From Rhodococcoides corynebacterioides (GTDB taxonomy: Bacteria > Actinomycetota > Actinomycetes > Mycobacteriales > Mycobacteriaceae), in assembly GCF_019834675.1 (NCBI RefSeq), contig NZ_JABUBU010000001.1, positions 744,001 through 808,000 of the forward strand: DNA of 64,000 bases, read 5' to 3'. Positions 1 to 8,677 of the stretch are shown here, piece by piece; position 1 is the stretch's first letter; every line of letters begins with the position of its first letter. The notes under the pieces were generated by a model. That model worked only from the letters and a program-made list of their open reading frames with translations. It was not told the DNA's origin and searched no databases. The position numbers and the translations under genes are program-made.

Positions 1-1097
1 CGGCGATGATCGCCTCCGGTCGCCGAATGGACTTCTCGACGCTCGCGCGTCCCACCGTCGACAAGCACTCGACCGGCGGTATCGGCGACAAGATCACCCT
101 CCCGCTCGCGCCGCTGGTCGCCGCGTGCGGCGCCGCCGTCCCGCAACTGTCCGGCCGCGGCCTCGGCTACACCGGCGGGACGCTGGACAAGCTGGAGTCC
201 GTTCCGGGGTGGCGCGCCGACCTCACCGCAGAGGAGATGACGCGCATCCTCGACGACCCGGCCGTCGGGGCGGTCGTGTGCGCCGCAGGAGCGGACCTCG
301 CGCCCGCGGACAAGAAGCTCTACGCCCTCCGCGACGTCACGGCCACCGTCGAGTCGATCCCCATGATCGCCGCGTCGATCATGAGCAAGAAGATCGCCGA
401 AGGCACGGGCGCGCTGGTCCTCGACGTCAAGTGCGGCTCCGGGGCGTTCATGTCCACCCTGGACGACGCGCGGGAGCTCGCCCGCACCATGGTCGACCTC
501 GGCACCGACGCCGGGGTCCGCACCGTCGCACTGGTGACCGACATGAACACCCCGCTCGGTCGCACCGCCGGCAACGCCCTCGAGGTCGAGGAGTCGGTGG
601 AGGTGCTCGCCGGCGGCGGCCCGGCCGACGTCGTCGAGCTGACGCTCGCCCTCGCCCGCGAGATGGTCGCCGCGGCGGGCCTCGACGTCGACCCGGCCGA
701 CAAGCTGGCCGACGGCACCGCGATGGACCGGTGGCGGGCGATGATCGCCGCGCAGGGCGGTGATCCCGACGCCCCGCTTCCCGTCGCGCGCCACACGCAC
801 GAGGTGACGGCGGAGCGCTCCGGAGTGCTCACGCGTCTCGACGCCCGCGCCGTCGGCATCGCGGCGTGGCGGCTCGGGGCCGGTCGCGAACGGCAGGGGC
901 AACCCGTCCAGGCGGGTGCGGGCGTGCGGTGGCACGCCGCGCCGGGTGACACCGTCACGGCGGGTCAGCCGCTGCTCACGCTGTGCACGGACACGCCCGA
1001 GCGGTTCGAGCGCGCGCAGGATGCGCTGGCCGGTGGCTGGACCATCGAGGACGGGGCCGCGCAGGAGCGGCGGCTGATCCTGGACCGGATCGGATGA
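1..1097 (+). CDS. deoA: Thymidine phosphorylase, 5' end outside window
   Basis: Cytosolic pyrimidine-nucleoside phosphorylase that splits thymidine (or deoxyuridine) with phosphate into the base and 2-deoxyribose-1-phosphate. The frame is open to the window edge and the family signature DKHSTGGIGDK lies near the visible N-terminus. In full-length enzymes of about 430 residues this motif sits around residue 80, so roughly 60-70 residues are missing. The ATG at position 6 is therefore internal. The phosphate- and base-binding core (SIMSKKIAEG, KCGSGAF) and the C-terminal domain that packs against it are present. The stop overlaps the next start as ATGA, implying translational coupling to a transporter. 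With add, upp and the purine phosphorylase it belongs to nucleoside salvage. Identity is secure. Confidence 0.95.
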   Translation, partial: AMIASGRRMDFSTLARPTVDKHSTGGIGDKITLPLAPLVAACGAAVPQLSGRGLGYTGGTLDKLESVPGWRADLTAEEMTRILDDPAVGAVVCAAGADLAPADKKLYALRDVTATVESIPMIAASIMSKKIAEGTGALVLDVKCGSGAFMSTLDDARELARTMVDLGTDAGVRTVALVTDMNTPLGRTAGNALEVEESVEVLAGGGPADVVELTLALAREMVAAAGLDVDPADKLADGTAMDRWRAMIAAQGGDPDAPLPVARHTHEVTAERSGVLTRLDARAVGIAAWRLGAGRERQGQPVQAGAGVRWHAAPGDTVTAGQPLLTLCTDTPERFERAQDALAGGWTIEDGAAQERRLILDRIG

Positions 1098-2590
1098 TCG
1101 CCGGGAGGCGGCGCGTCGGCGCGGTCGTCGCGGCGCTCGCCGCCGTGCTCGCCCTCCTCGGGGTGGCCGGCTGCTCGTCGGGCAGCGGCGCGTCCGACCT
1201 CGACGACGGGGTGCTCGTCGTCGGCACCGAGGGCACGTACAGCCCCTTCAGCTTCCAGGGCGACGACGGGCAGCTGACCGGATACGACGTCGACGTGGTG
1301 CGGGCGGTCGGGGAGCGGCTCGGCGTCCGCGTCGACTTCGTCCAGACCCCGTTCGACTCCATCTTCGCGGGGTTGCAGAGCGGTCGGTTCGACCTGATTG
1401 CCAACCAGGTCACCGTCAACGACGAGCGCCGCGAGCGCTACGACCTCTCCCGGCCCTACACGGTGTCGGAGGGCGAGATCCTCGCCCGGACGGGGGACAC
1501 GTCGATCACGTCCCTCGCCGATCTGGCCGGGCGCACCACCGCGCAGTCGTCCACGAGCAACTGGGCCGAGGTGGCGGCCGACGCCGGCGCTCGCGTCGAG
1601 GCCGTCGAAGGGTTCGTCCAGGCCGTCCAACTGGTCAAGGACGGGCGCGTCGACGCCACCGTCAACGATTCCCTCGCCGTCGCCGAGTACTTCGCGCAGA
1701 CCGGTGACACGGGCGTCGCCGTCGCGGCGCAGACGGGCGACACCAGCCTGCAGGCCTTCGCCGCACGCAAGGACAGCGGCCTGATGGACCGCGTGAACGA
1801 GGCCCTGCAGGGTCTCTACGACGACGGCACGCTGACGCGGATCTCCGAGCAGTACTTCGGGTCCGACGTCGCGGTGCCGGACGAGGCCGAGTTCGCGGCG
1901 ACCGAGGAGGCGACCGGCGGCTCGGGGACGTCGACCGGCGACCTGATCGCGCGCAACCTCGTGCCGATGCTGAAGGCGACCGTCACGATGACGTTGCCGC
2001 TCACCGCCATCAGTTTCGTGATCGGGCTGGCGATCGCGCTGGCCGTCGCGCTGGCGCGCATCTCGTCGATCCGGCCGCTCGCCCTCGCCGCCCGGTTCTA
2101 CGTCTCGATCGTGCGCGGGACGCCGCTGCTGCTGCAGCTGTTCATCGTGTTCTACGCGCTGCCGCAGTTCGGCGTCGTCATCTCGCCGTTCCCCGCGGCG
2201 GTCGTCGCGTTCAGCATCAACGTGGGCGGATACGCCGCGGAGATCATCCGTGCGGCGATCCTGTCGGTGCCGAAGGGGCAGTGGGAGGCGGCGCAGACCA
2301 TCGGCATGGGCTACCGCACCACGCTGCAGCGCATCGTTCTGCCGCAGGCCCTGCGGACCGCCGTCCCGCCGCTGTCGAACACGCTGATCTCGCTGGTGAA
2401 GGACACCTCGCTGGCGTCGACCATCCTGGTCACCGAACTGCTGCGCACCGCGCAGTTGGCGGCGGCCCCGACGTTCGACTTCTTCGCTCTGTACTCCGTT
2501 GCCGCGCTGTACTACTGGGTGATCTGCATCGCCCTGTCGTTCGTGCAGGGGCGGCTCGAGACCCGACTGGACAGGTACGTGGCGCGATGA
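1094..2590 (+). CDS. Polar amino acid ABC transporter, substrate-binding/permease fusion
   Basis: Single 498-residue protein combining a lipoprotein substrate-binding domain (SBP_bac_3 family, about residues 35-270) with a HisM/GlnP-type permease domain (about 285-490). The ATG at 1094 overlaps the deoA stop. It gives a hydrophobic signal ending in a lipobox (GVAGC), so the binding domain is probably lipid-anchored outside the membrane and tethered to its own permease. The binding domain starts with a typical GTEGTYSPF strand. The permease carries the EAAQTIGMGYRTTLQRIVLPQA coupling loop. Such fusions are usually glutamine, glutamate or basic amino acid importers; the substrate cannot be read from sequence. 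The ATPase gene follows with a 4-bp overlap. Its coupling to deoA is odd for an amino acid transporter. Confidence 0.9.
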   Translation: MIAGRRRVGAVVAALAAVLALLGVAGCSSGSGASDLDDGVLVVGTEGTYSPFSFQGDDGQLTGYDVDVVRAVGERLGVRVDFVQTPFDSIFAGLQSGRFDLIANQVTVNDERRERYDLSRPYTVSEGEILARTGDTSITSLADLAGRTTAQSSTSNWAEVAADAGARVEAVEGFVQAVQLVKDGRVDATVNDSLAVAEYFAQTGDTGVAVAAQTGDTSLQAFAARKDSGLMDRVNEALQGLYDDGTLTRISEQYFGSDVAVPDEAEFAATEEATGGSGTSTGDLIARNLVPMLKATVTMTLPLTAISFVIGLAIALAVALARISSIRPLALAARFYVSIVRGTPLLLQLFIVFYALPQFGVVISPFPAAVVAFSINVGGYAAEIIRAAILSVPKGQWEAAQTIGMGYRTTLQRIVLPQALRTAVPPLSNTLISLVKDTSLASTILVTELLRTAQLAAAPTFDFFALYSVAALYYWVICIALSFVQGRLETRLDRYVAR

Positions 2591-3357
2591 CCGCACCCTT
2601 GATCGAGGTGACCGGACTGCGACGCGCGTTCGGCGACCGCACCGTCCTGGACGGCATCGACTTCACCGCCGAGCGGGGGTGCGTCACCGTCGTCATCGGC
2701 CCGTCGGGATCGGGCAAGACGACGCTGCTGCGCGGCCTCAACGCGCTCGACGCGCCGGATGCGGGTCAGGTGCGCATCGGGGACGCGGCCGTCGATTTCG
2801 GTGCGCTGCCGTCGGGGCGGGGCGAGGCCCGTCGGGCGATCGCGCGGCTGCGGGCGCAGAGCGGCATGGTCTTCCAGAATCACAACCTGTTCCCGCATCG
2901 CACGGTGCTGCAGAACGTCACCGAGGGACCGGTGGTGGTGCAGGGGCACGCGCGCGCCGACGCCGAGCGTGAGGCGAAGGAGCTGCTCGATCGCGTCGGG
3001 CTCGCCGGCACCGAGGATCGCTTCCCGTTCCAGCTGTCCGGAGGCCAACAGCAGCGCGTCGGTATCGCGCGGGCGCTCGCGCTGCACCCGGAGATCGTGC
3101 TGTTCGACGAGCCGACGTCGGCGCTGGACCCGGAACTGGTCGGCGAGGTGCTCGCCGTGATGAAGCAGCTCGCGAGCGAGGGGTGGACGATGGTCGTGGT
3201 CACCCACGAGATCCGGTTCGCCCGGCAGGTGGCCGACCAGGTCCTGTTCCTCGACGGCGGGGTGGTGGCCGAGCGGGGAAGCGCCGAGCAGGTGCTCGAA
3301 CACCCGACGCAGGAACGCACGCAGCGCTTCCTCACCCGGATTCTCGACCCGCAGTAG
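2587..3357 (+). CDS. Polar amino acid ABC transporter ATP-binding protein
   Basis: 256-residue nucleotide-binding subunit (GlnQ/HisP type) that powers the fused receptor/permease encoded just upstream; the two genes overlap by 4 bp (ATGA). Visible motifs are Walker [11 protein letters not shown]-loop region [12 protein letters not shown] signature LSGGQQQR, Walker [12 protein letters not shown] and switch histidine VVTHE. The stop lies just before a probable leaderless promoter for add, so the deoA-transporter transcript may end or overlap there. Family assignment is firm; substrate is not determinable. Confidence 0.93.
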   Translation: MTAPLIEVTGLRRAFGDRTVLDGIDFTAERGCVTVVIGPSGSGKTTLLRGLNALDAPDAGQVRIGDAAVDFGALPSGRGEARRAIARLRAQSGMVFQNHNLFPHRTVLQNVTEGPVVVQGHARADAEREAKELLDRVGLAGTEDRFPFQLSGGQQQRVGIARALALHPEIVLFDEPTSALDPELVGEVLAVMKQLASEGWTMVVVTHEIRFARQVADQVLFLDGGVVAERGSAEQVLEHPTQERTQRFLTRILDPQ

Positions 3358-3360
3358 GGT
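3355..3360 (+). promoter_or_regulatory. TAGGGT -10 box of a probable leaderless add transcript
   Basis: TAGGGT lies 7 bp before the add ATG, matching the TANNNT -10 hexamer of actinobacterial leaderless promoters. The only SD-like run (GGAGG) is one base from the ATG, too close to work. The same TAGGGTCG string precedes upp and the purine nucleoside phosphorylase gene at the same spacing. Confidence 0.5.
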
Positions 3361-3367
3361 CGGAGGC

Positions 3368-4501
3368 ATGGCTGCGGTGGAGGAGATCGGAACGAACGGG
3401 ACGACCACGGGCGGCCCTGCGCCGCTCGATCTGCGCACTCTCGCGCAGGCACCGAAAGCCCTGCTGCACGACCACCTCGACGGTGGGCTGCGCCCGTCGA
3501 CCGTGGTGGAGCTCGCCGCCGACTGCGGGTACGACGGGCTCCCCGCGGCCGACGCCGAGAGCCTCGGCCGGTGGTTCCGCGACGCCGCCGACAGCGGGTC
3601 GCTCGAGCTGTACCTCGAGACGTTCGCCCACACCGTCGCGGTGATGCAGACCGCGGAGGGCCTGCAGCGGGTGGCGCGGGAATGCGCCGAGGATCTGGCG
3701 GCCGACGGCGTGATCTACGCCGAGGTGCGGTACGCCCCCGAGCAGCACCTCGAGAAGGGGCTGACTCTCGACGAGGTGGTGCAGCACACCCTGGAGGGAT
3801 TCCGGCAGGGCGAGAGCGCGGCGCGGGCGGCGGGCAAGCAGATCCGCGTCGGGTGCCTGCTCACCGCGATGCGCCACGCCGCGCGCTCGCGGGAGATCGC
3901 GGAACTGGCCGTGCGGTACCGGGATCAGGGTGTGGTCGGCTTCGACATCGCCGGCAAGGAAGCAGGGTTCCCGCCCAGCCGCCACCTCGACGCGTTCGAG
4001 TACATGCGAACGAACAACGCGCACTTCACCATTCACGCGGGGGAGGCGTTCGGGCTGCCCTCCATCCACGAGGCGATCGCGTTCTGCGGTACCGACCGCC
4101 TCGGCCACGGCGTCCGCATCGTCGACGACATCCACACCGGGGACGACGGCACCCCGCAGCTCGGCCGGTTGGCGGCGTACGTGCGAGACAAGCGCATCCC
4201 CCTCGAACTGTGTCCCAGCTCGAACGTCCAGACGGGCGCGGTGGCGAGCATCGCCGAGCACCCCTTCGACGTCTTGGCGCGCTTGCGGTTCCGCGTCACC
4301 GTCAACACCGACAACCGACTGATGAGCGACACGTCTATGAGCCGCGAGATGAAGGCCCTCGTCGACGCCTTCGGCTACGGGTGGTCGGACCTCGAGCGGT
4401 TCACGATCAACGCGCTGAAGTCGTCGTTCCTGCCGTTCGACGAGCGCCTCGCCCTCATCGACGACGTCGTGAAGCCGGGATATGCGGTGTTGCTGGGGTA
4501 G
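3368..4501 (+). CDS. add: Adenosine deaminase
   Basis: 377-residue zinc metallohydrolase that deaminates adenosine and deoxyadenosine to inosine and deoxyinosine. Metal and catalytic motifs are visible: HDHLDGG near residue 38, HAGE (His metal ligand and catalytic Glu) around residue 222, GHGVRI, SSNVQTG, and the C-terminal metal Asp in [10 protein letters not shown]. Length is normal for the family. The ATG at 3368 follows a TAGGGT box by 7 bp, which suggests a leaderless mRNA. It belongs functionally with deoA, upp and the purine phosphorylase. A perfect hairpin follows the stop. Downstream, synteny with the mycobacterial order is interrupted by about 30 kb of other genes. Confidence 0.95.
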   Translation: MAAVEEIGTNGTTTGGPAPLDLRTLAQAPKALLHDHLDGGLRPSTVVELAADCGYDGLPAADAESLGRWFRDAADSGSLELYLETFAHTVAVMQTAEGLQRVARECAEDLAADGVIYAEVRYAPEQHLEKGLTLDEVVQHTLEGFRQGESAARAAGKQIRVGCLLTAMRHAARSREIAELAVRYRDQGVVGFDIAGKEAGFPPSRHLDAFEYMRTNNAHFTIHAGEAFGLPSIHEAIAFCGTDRLGHGVRIVDDIHTGDDGTPQLGRLAAYVRDKRIPLELCPSSNVQTGAVASIAEHPFDVLARLRFRVTVNTDNRLMSDTSMSREMKALVDAFGYGWSDLERFTINALKSSFLPFDERLALIDDVVKPGYAVLLG

Positions 4502-4535
4502 ACGCCGGGACCGCCCGATCCGCTTCCCCGCGCAG

Positions 4536-4578
4536 TTCGGTGCAGTAGTCCACCCGGGAGGTGGACTACTGCACCGAA
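4536..4578. terminator. Perfect 19-bp inverted repeat between convergent genes
   Basis: Arms 4536-4554 and 4560-4578 are exact reverse complements around a 5-nt loop (CGGGA). The element sits between the stops of add (+) and the glycosyltransferase gene (-), the expected place for a bidirectional terminator. There is no U-tract on either strand, so it would be a hairpin-only actinobacterial type. An unrelated palindromic function cannot be excluded. Confidence 0.7.
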
Positions 4579-4583
4579 ACCCG

Positions 4584-6554
4584 TCAGGCCGTCAGGTCGT
4601 ACATCTGCACCCCGTCGACCGTCTGCGCGGTGAAGGTGGCTTCCACCCATGCCGCGATCTCGGCGGCGGGTCCGGAGCTGCGGCCGCCCTGGCCGCCGGC
4701 GAGGAAGTAGTGGATCCGCCGCTCGGCGACGTACTGCTGGAACTGCTCCAGCGTCGGCGACGGGTCGGATCCGTTGAAGCCGCCGATGGGCATGACCGGA
4801 TCCTCGGTCGCCAGTTGGTAACCCGAGGCAGCGTTCGATCCCACGGTGGCGGCCACCCAGGTGTAGTTCCCGGCGTCCTGCTCGAGCAGCGCGGTCAGCT
4901 CGGCGCCGGGAGTGCTGCCGGTCAGCAGTCCACCCGCGCCGCCTCCTGGAGCACCGTCCGATGCGGGAGCGCCGGGCGGGGGACCTCCGGCCGGCACACC
5001 TCCGGTCGGAGCTCCGGGGAACCTCCCCGCGGCCTGGCCGTCCCCGCGTCCTCGCCCGTCGCCGGGCCCGCCCATGCCGCCGCGTTCACCCTCGACGGAC
5101 GGGCCGGCGGAGACGATGGAGCCGGTGTGCGGAGTCGCGATGGTGTGCACCGTGTAGGCCGCGGGGCCGGCGAGCCCGGCGATCAGGGCGGCCATCACGG
5201 TGGCGGCGGCGAGACGACCCCGGGTGAGCCGGGGCACCAGCAGGCCCACCACGGCCACCACAGCGGCACCGACGACGACGAATCTGAGCCACGGAACGAA
5301 ATCGGCGCTGCGCGACAACAGGATCCACGCGGTCGCGACGGTCGCGATCACCGCCGCGGCGAGCACCAGTCGCGACGCGATGCGGTCCCGTCGACGCCAG
5401 ACCACGACCGCCCCGGTACCCACCAGGGCCGCGACGGCGGGGGCGAGCGCCACGGTGTAGTACGCGTGGAAGATGCCGGCCATGAAACTGAACGTCAGGC
5501 CGGTCACGACCAGCCAGAGACCCCACAGCACCACTCCCGCGCGCAACCCGTCCGTACGAGGGGCACGCCCGCGGAGCACCAGTGCGGCGAGTCCGAGGAT
5601 CAGCGCGGCCGGAATCAGCCAGGCGATCTGACCGCCCTGGGCCGGCTCGAACAGTCGGAGGATGCCGGTCTCGCCCCACTGTCCACCGCCGCCCCCGCCG
5701 CCGGGCACCACCGAGCCGGTCTCCTCACCGTTCAGACGGCCCAGGCCGTTGTACCCGAGCGTGAGCTCGAGGATCGAATTGTTCTGCGACCCACCGATCC
5801 ACGGCCTCGACGAGGCGGGCCACAGCTCGACGACGGCGATCCACCACCCGGCGGTGACGGCGGCGGCACCGAGGGCGGCGACCGACTGAACGACGCGGCG
5901 GGGCAGCGACACCGGGCCGGCGAGGAGGTAGGTGAGCGCGATCGGCGGCACGACCAGCATCACCTGAAGCTGCTTGGTGAGGAAGCCGGCTCCCACCGCG
6001 GCGCCGGCCAGGACGAGCCAGCGGGTGCGACCGTCGTCCACGGCGCGCAGCGCGGCCCAGACGGCGACGATCATGAGCAGCACCAGCAAGGCGTCGGGGT
6101 TGTCGAACCGGAACATCAGCGCCGCAACGGGTGTCAGCGCGAGGGTGAGTCCGGCGAGCAGACCCGCGGCCGGACCCGCGTGGCGGCGCACCGTGCGCCA
6201 CAGCAGCGCCACCGAGGCCGCCCCGACGATCACCTGCGGCGCCAGCACCGACCACGAGTTCAGGCCGAACAGGCGGACCGACAATCCCATGACCCACAAC
6301 GACATCGGCGGTTTGTCCACCGTGATGGAGTTCGCGGCGTCCGAGGATCCGAAGAAGAAGGCCGTCCAGGACTGCGAACCCGCCTGCACGGCAGCGGCGT
6401 AGAAGGAGTTGCCCCATCCGCTCGCCGAGAGGTTCACCAGATAGGCGACGGCGGTGCCCACGATCAGCAGGGTCGCGGCGGGTGTTTCCCAGCGGGGTGT
6501 CCGGCGGGACGGCGCCGGGGTGGGTGAGGGCCGCGTGGGCAGCAGCGTGGTCAT
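4584..6554 (-). CDS. ArnT-like GT39-family membrane glycosyltransferase
   Basis: 656-residue polytopic membrane protein of the dolichyl-phosphate-mannose/ArnT-type glycosyltransferase superfamily, which transfers sugars from polyprenyl-phosphate donors on the outer face of the membrane. The first hydrophobic segment is followed by an extracytoplasmic loop and the VDKPPMSLW segment typical of the family's acceptor/donor region. About a dozen hydrophobic segments follow. A Gly/Pro-rich linker (about residues 480-545) leads to a C-terminal globular domain with ALLEQDAGNYTWVAA and IHYFLAGGQGG. The start chosen is the ATG at 6554, which overlaps the stop of the upstream GT2 gene by 4 bp. The longer open frame upstream is only a shadow of that gene. 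Likely acts on cell-envelope glycans or lipids using the neighbour's polyprenyl sugar. Confidence 0.85.
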   Translation of the reverse strand: MTTLLPTRPSPTPAPSRRTPRWETPAATLLIVGTAVAYLVNLSASGWGNSFYAAAVQAGSQSWTAFFFGSSDAANSITVDKPPMSLWVMGLSVRLFGLNSWSVLAPQVIVGAASVALLWRTVRRHAGPAAGLLAGLTLALTPVAALMFRFDNPDALLVLLMIVAVWAALRAVDDGRTRWLVLAGAAVGAGFLTKQLQVMLVVPPIALTYLLAGPVSLPRRVVQSVAALGAAAVTAGWWIAVVELWPASSRPWIGGSQNNSILELTLGYNGLGRLNGEETGSVVPGGGGGGGQWGETGILRLFEPAQGGQIAWLIPAALILGLAALVLRGRAPRTDGLRAGVVLWGLWLVVTGLTFSFMAGIFHAYYTVALAPAVAALVGTGAVVVWRRRDRIASRLVLAAAVIATVATAWILLSRSADFVPWLRFVVVGAAVVAVVGLLVPRLTRGRLAAATVMAALIAGLAGPAAYTVHTIATPHTGSIVSAGPSVEGERGGMGGPGDGRGRGDGQAAGRFPGAPTGGVPAGGPPPGAPASDGAPGGGAGGLLTGSTPGAELTALLEQDAGNYTWVAATVGSNAASGYQLATEDPVMPIGGFNGSDPSPTLEQFQQYVAERRIHYFLAGGQGGRSSGPAAEIAAWVEATFTAQTVDGVQMYDLTA

Positions 6555-7807
6555 CGAGCGAGGTCCTTTCCGGACGGACGAACGGCGGGGGAGCGGAAGA
6601 CCCGGCGGAGGGCGACGAATCGGATGACGGTGGCGACGGCGTTGGCCAGGACCAGGACGGTCAGCTCGAGGTGCTTCGACGCGTCGGGACTCCAGCGGTG
6701 CAGCAGCAGAAGCGATCCCGCGGTCACGGCCCACCCGAGCGCGAAGATCGCCAGACCGTGCAGGTGGTGGCCGACGGCGCCGGCGGCCCCGCGAACACCG
6801 AAGGTGACGGCGCGGTTGGCCGCGGTGTTGAGGACGGCCGTGATCGCCAGAGCGAGGAGGTTGCTCGTCTGGGCCCCGAGCACGGGGTGGAGCAGCAGGT
6901 AGAGGACTCCGTAGGCGATCGTGCTGAGCCCTCCGATCCCGGCGAAGCGCACCAGTTGTCCCACCATGCCGATCGGCACGCCCTGGACCAGCGGCTCCCG
7001 CCCGACGCTCCGGCGCAGATCGCCGAGCGGCAGAGCGCCCGTGGCCAGGGCGCGGCCGACTCGCCAGCACCCCTTCAGGTCCGCGACCGCGGTGGCGGCG
7101 ATGTCCACCGTCGAGTGCGGATCGTCGACCCAGTCCACCGGAACCTCGTGGATGCGCAGGCCGGCTCGCTCGGCGAGGACCAACAGTTCCGTGTCGAAGA
7201 ACCAGCCGGTGTCCTGCACCAGCGGCAGCAGTTCCCGCGCGACGTCGGTGCGCAGGGCCTTGAACCCGCACTGGGCGTCGGAGAATCGCACGCGCAACGA
7301 TGTCCGCAGGATGAGGTTGTAGCTGCGCGAGACGATTTCGCGCTTCGGGCCGCGGACCACCCGCGACTGCGGGGCGAGCCTGGACCCGATGGCGACGTCG
7401 GAGTGTCCCGACGCCAGCGGGGCCAGGAGCGGAAGCAACGCGCGGAGGTCCGTCGAGAGGTCGACGTCCATGTACGCGACGATCGTGGCCGACGACGTCC
7501 GCCAGACGGCATCCAGCGCGCGGCCGCGCCCCCGGAGGTCGAGACGGACGACCTCCACGCGGTCCAGTTCGGCCGCGAGGGCGGCCGCGACGCCGGGGGT
7601 GTCGTCGGTGCTGGCGTTGTCCGCGACGACGATGCGGGTCCGGTAGGGCACGTGAGCGGCGAGGTGTCGGTGGAGACGCCGGATGCTGTCCGCGAGGACG
7701 GCGGCCTCGTTGTACACGGGGACGACGATGTCGACGGTGACGGCCGTGGACGGAGGTCCGTCCGGTCGCGTCACGAGCCGGCCGGTGGCGAGTTGTTCGG
7801 TAGTCAT
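6551..7807 (-). CDS. Polyprenyl-phosphate glycosyltransferase (GT2) fused to GtrA domain
   Basis: 418 residues. The N-terminal GT-A domain (about 20-245) has DIVVPVYNE, a nucleotide-binding ADNAS motif and the YMDVDLSTD Asp cluster, as in DPM1-like synthases that load a sugar onto polyprenyl phosphate. The C-terminal GtrA-like domain (about 285-405) has four hydrophobic helices and is associated with flipping or handling the lipid-linked sugar. The ATG at 7807 was chosen because the further N-terminal extension runs into the CCCGGG repeat region. It overlaps the downstream GT39 gene by 4 bp, so the pair probably works as donor synthase and transferase. It is divergent from a two-component system whose candidate operator lies in the shared upstream region. 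Confidence 0.87.
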   Translation of the reverse strand: MTTEQLATGRLVTRPDGPPSTAVTVDIVVPVYNEAAVLADSIRRLHRHLAAHVPYRTRIVVADNASTDDTPGVAAALAAELDRVEVVRLDLRGRGRALDAVWRTSSATIVAYMDVDLSTDLRALLPLLAPLASGHSDVAIGSRLAPQSRVVRGPKREIVSRSYNLILRTSLRVRFSDAQCGFKALRTDVARELLPLVQDTGWFFDTELLVLAERAGLRIHEVPVDWVDDPHSTVDIAATAVADLKGCWRVGRALATGALPLGDLRRSVGREPLVQGVPIGMVGQLVRFAGIGGLSTIAYGVLYLLLHPVLGAQTSNLLALAITAVLNTAANRAVTFGVRGAAGAVGHHLHGLAIFALGWAVTAGSLLLLHRWSPDASKHLELTVLVLANAVATVIRFVALRRVFRSPAVRPSGKDLAR

Positions 7808-7830
7808 GGGATTCGACGGTCGTGGGCGCG

Positions 7831-7910
7831 CCCGGGACGGGCCCGGGTCCGCCCCGGGAGTCACCCGGGAGTCGCGACGGTTCCCGGGAAGTTCCCGGGT
7901 TCGTCCCGGG
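7831..7910. promoter_or_regulatory. Seven CCCGGG hexamers phased at 11 bp, candidate response-regulator operator
   Basis: CCCGGG begins at 7831, 7842, 7853, 7864, 7883, 7894 and 7905. Spacing is exactly 11 bp in each group (four, then three), with 19 bp between groups. The last three have wider flanks (TTCCCGGGAA, GTTCCCGGGT, GTCCCGGGAA). The array fills the divergent region between the GT2 and response-regulator genes. OmpR/PhoB-family regulators bind head-to-tail repeats near 11-bp spacing, so this is a natural candidate operator for the adjacent regulator; that is inference. Confidence 0.6.
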
Positions 7911-7960
7911 AACCGCACGGGCTCGGGGCCGATCCTGGATCCGTGAGCGAGAATGCGTCG

Positions 7961-8677
7961 ATGACGTCCGATACGGTTCCCGGCGCCCCGGAAGCGACGG
8001 TGCTGGTGGTCGACGACGAGCCGACCATCGTGGAGCTGCTCGCCGTCAGCCTGAAGTTCCAGGGCTTCGCGGTGCGCACCGCGCGCAGCGGACCGGAGGC
8101 GATCGACGTCGCCCGCAGCCTGCGGCCGGACGCCCTGATCCTGGACGTCATGATGCCGGAGATGGACGGGTTCGGGCTGCTGCGGCGACTACGTGCCGAC
8201 GGGATCGACGCGCCGGTGCTGTTCCTCACGGCGCGGGATGCCGTGGAGGACAAGGTCACCGGTCTGACGATGGGTGCCGACGACTATGTCACCAAGCCGT
8301 TCAGCCTCGAGGAAGTCGTGGCACGACTGCGCGTGATCCTCCGTCGACGCATTCCGGGAACCGAACCGCAGCCGTCCCGCATCACGTTCGCCGACATCGA
8401 ACTGGACGACGACACGCACGAGGTGTGGAAGGCAGGAGAGCCGGTCTCGTTGTCGCCCACGGAGTTCACGCTGCTGCGCTACTTCATGGTCAACGCCGGA
8501 ACGGTGCTCTCCAAGCCTCGCATCCTCGATCACGTCTGGCACTACGACTTCGGCGGGGAAGTCGGAGTGGTCGAGTCGTACGTGTCCTACCTGCGGCGCA
8601 AGATCGACACCACGGAACCCCGTCTGCTGCACACCCTTCGCGGCGTCGGCTACGTGATGCGGGTGCCGCGCCGGTGA
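7961..8677 (+). CDS. OmpR/PhoB-family response regulator
   Basis: 238 residues. The receiver domain (about 12-125) has the acidic pair DDE, phosphoacceptor Asp in LILDVMMPEMDG, the conserved Thr in FLTARD and Lys in YVTKPF. A winged-helix DNA-binding domain (about 140-235) ends with the usual LRGVGYVMR. ATG 7961 is used; an in-frame GTG at 7943 would add six residues, and neither has a strong Shine-Dalgarno. The stop overlaps the GTG of the histidine kinase gene, so regulator and kinase are coupled. Likely controls the divergent glycosyltransferases and itself through the phased CCCGGG array. The signal sensed is unknown. Confidence 0.92.
   Translation: MTSDTVPGAPEATVLVVDDEPTIVELLAVSLKFQGFAVRTARSGPEAIDVARSLRPDALILDVMMPEMDGFGLLRRLRADGIDAPVLFLTARDAVEDKVTGLTMGADDYVTKPFSLEEVVARLRVILRRRIPGTEPQPSRITFADIELDDDTHEVWKAGEPVSLSPTEFTLLRYFMVNAGTVLSKPRILDHVWHYDFGGEVGVVESYVSYLRRKIDTTEPRLLHTLRGVGYVMRVPRR

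Noticed and set aside
4584..7271. An 895-residue minus-strand open frame joining the GT39 gene to upstream sequence
   Set aside because: The upstream part overlaps the GT2-GtrA gene in another frame and is Arg/Pro-rich. The ATG at 6554 with a 4-bp overlap is the natural start.
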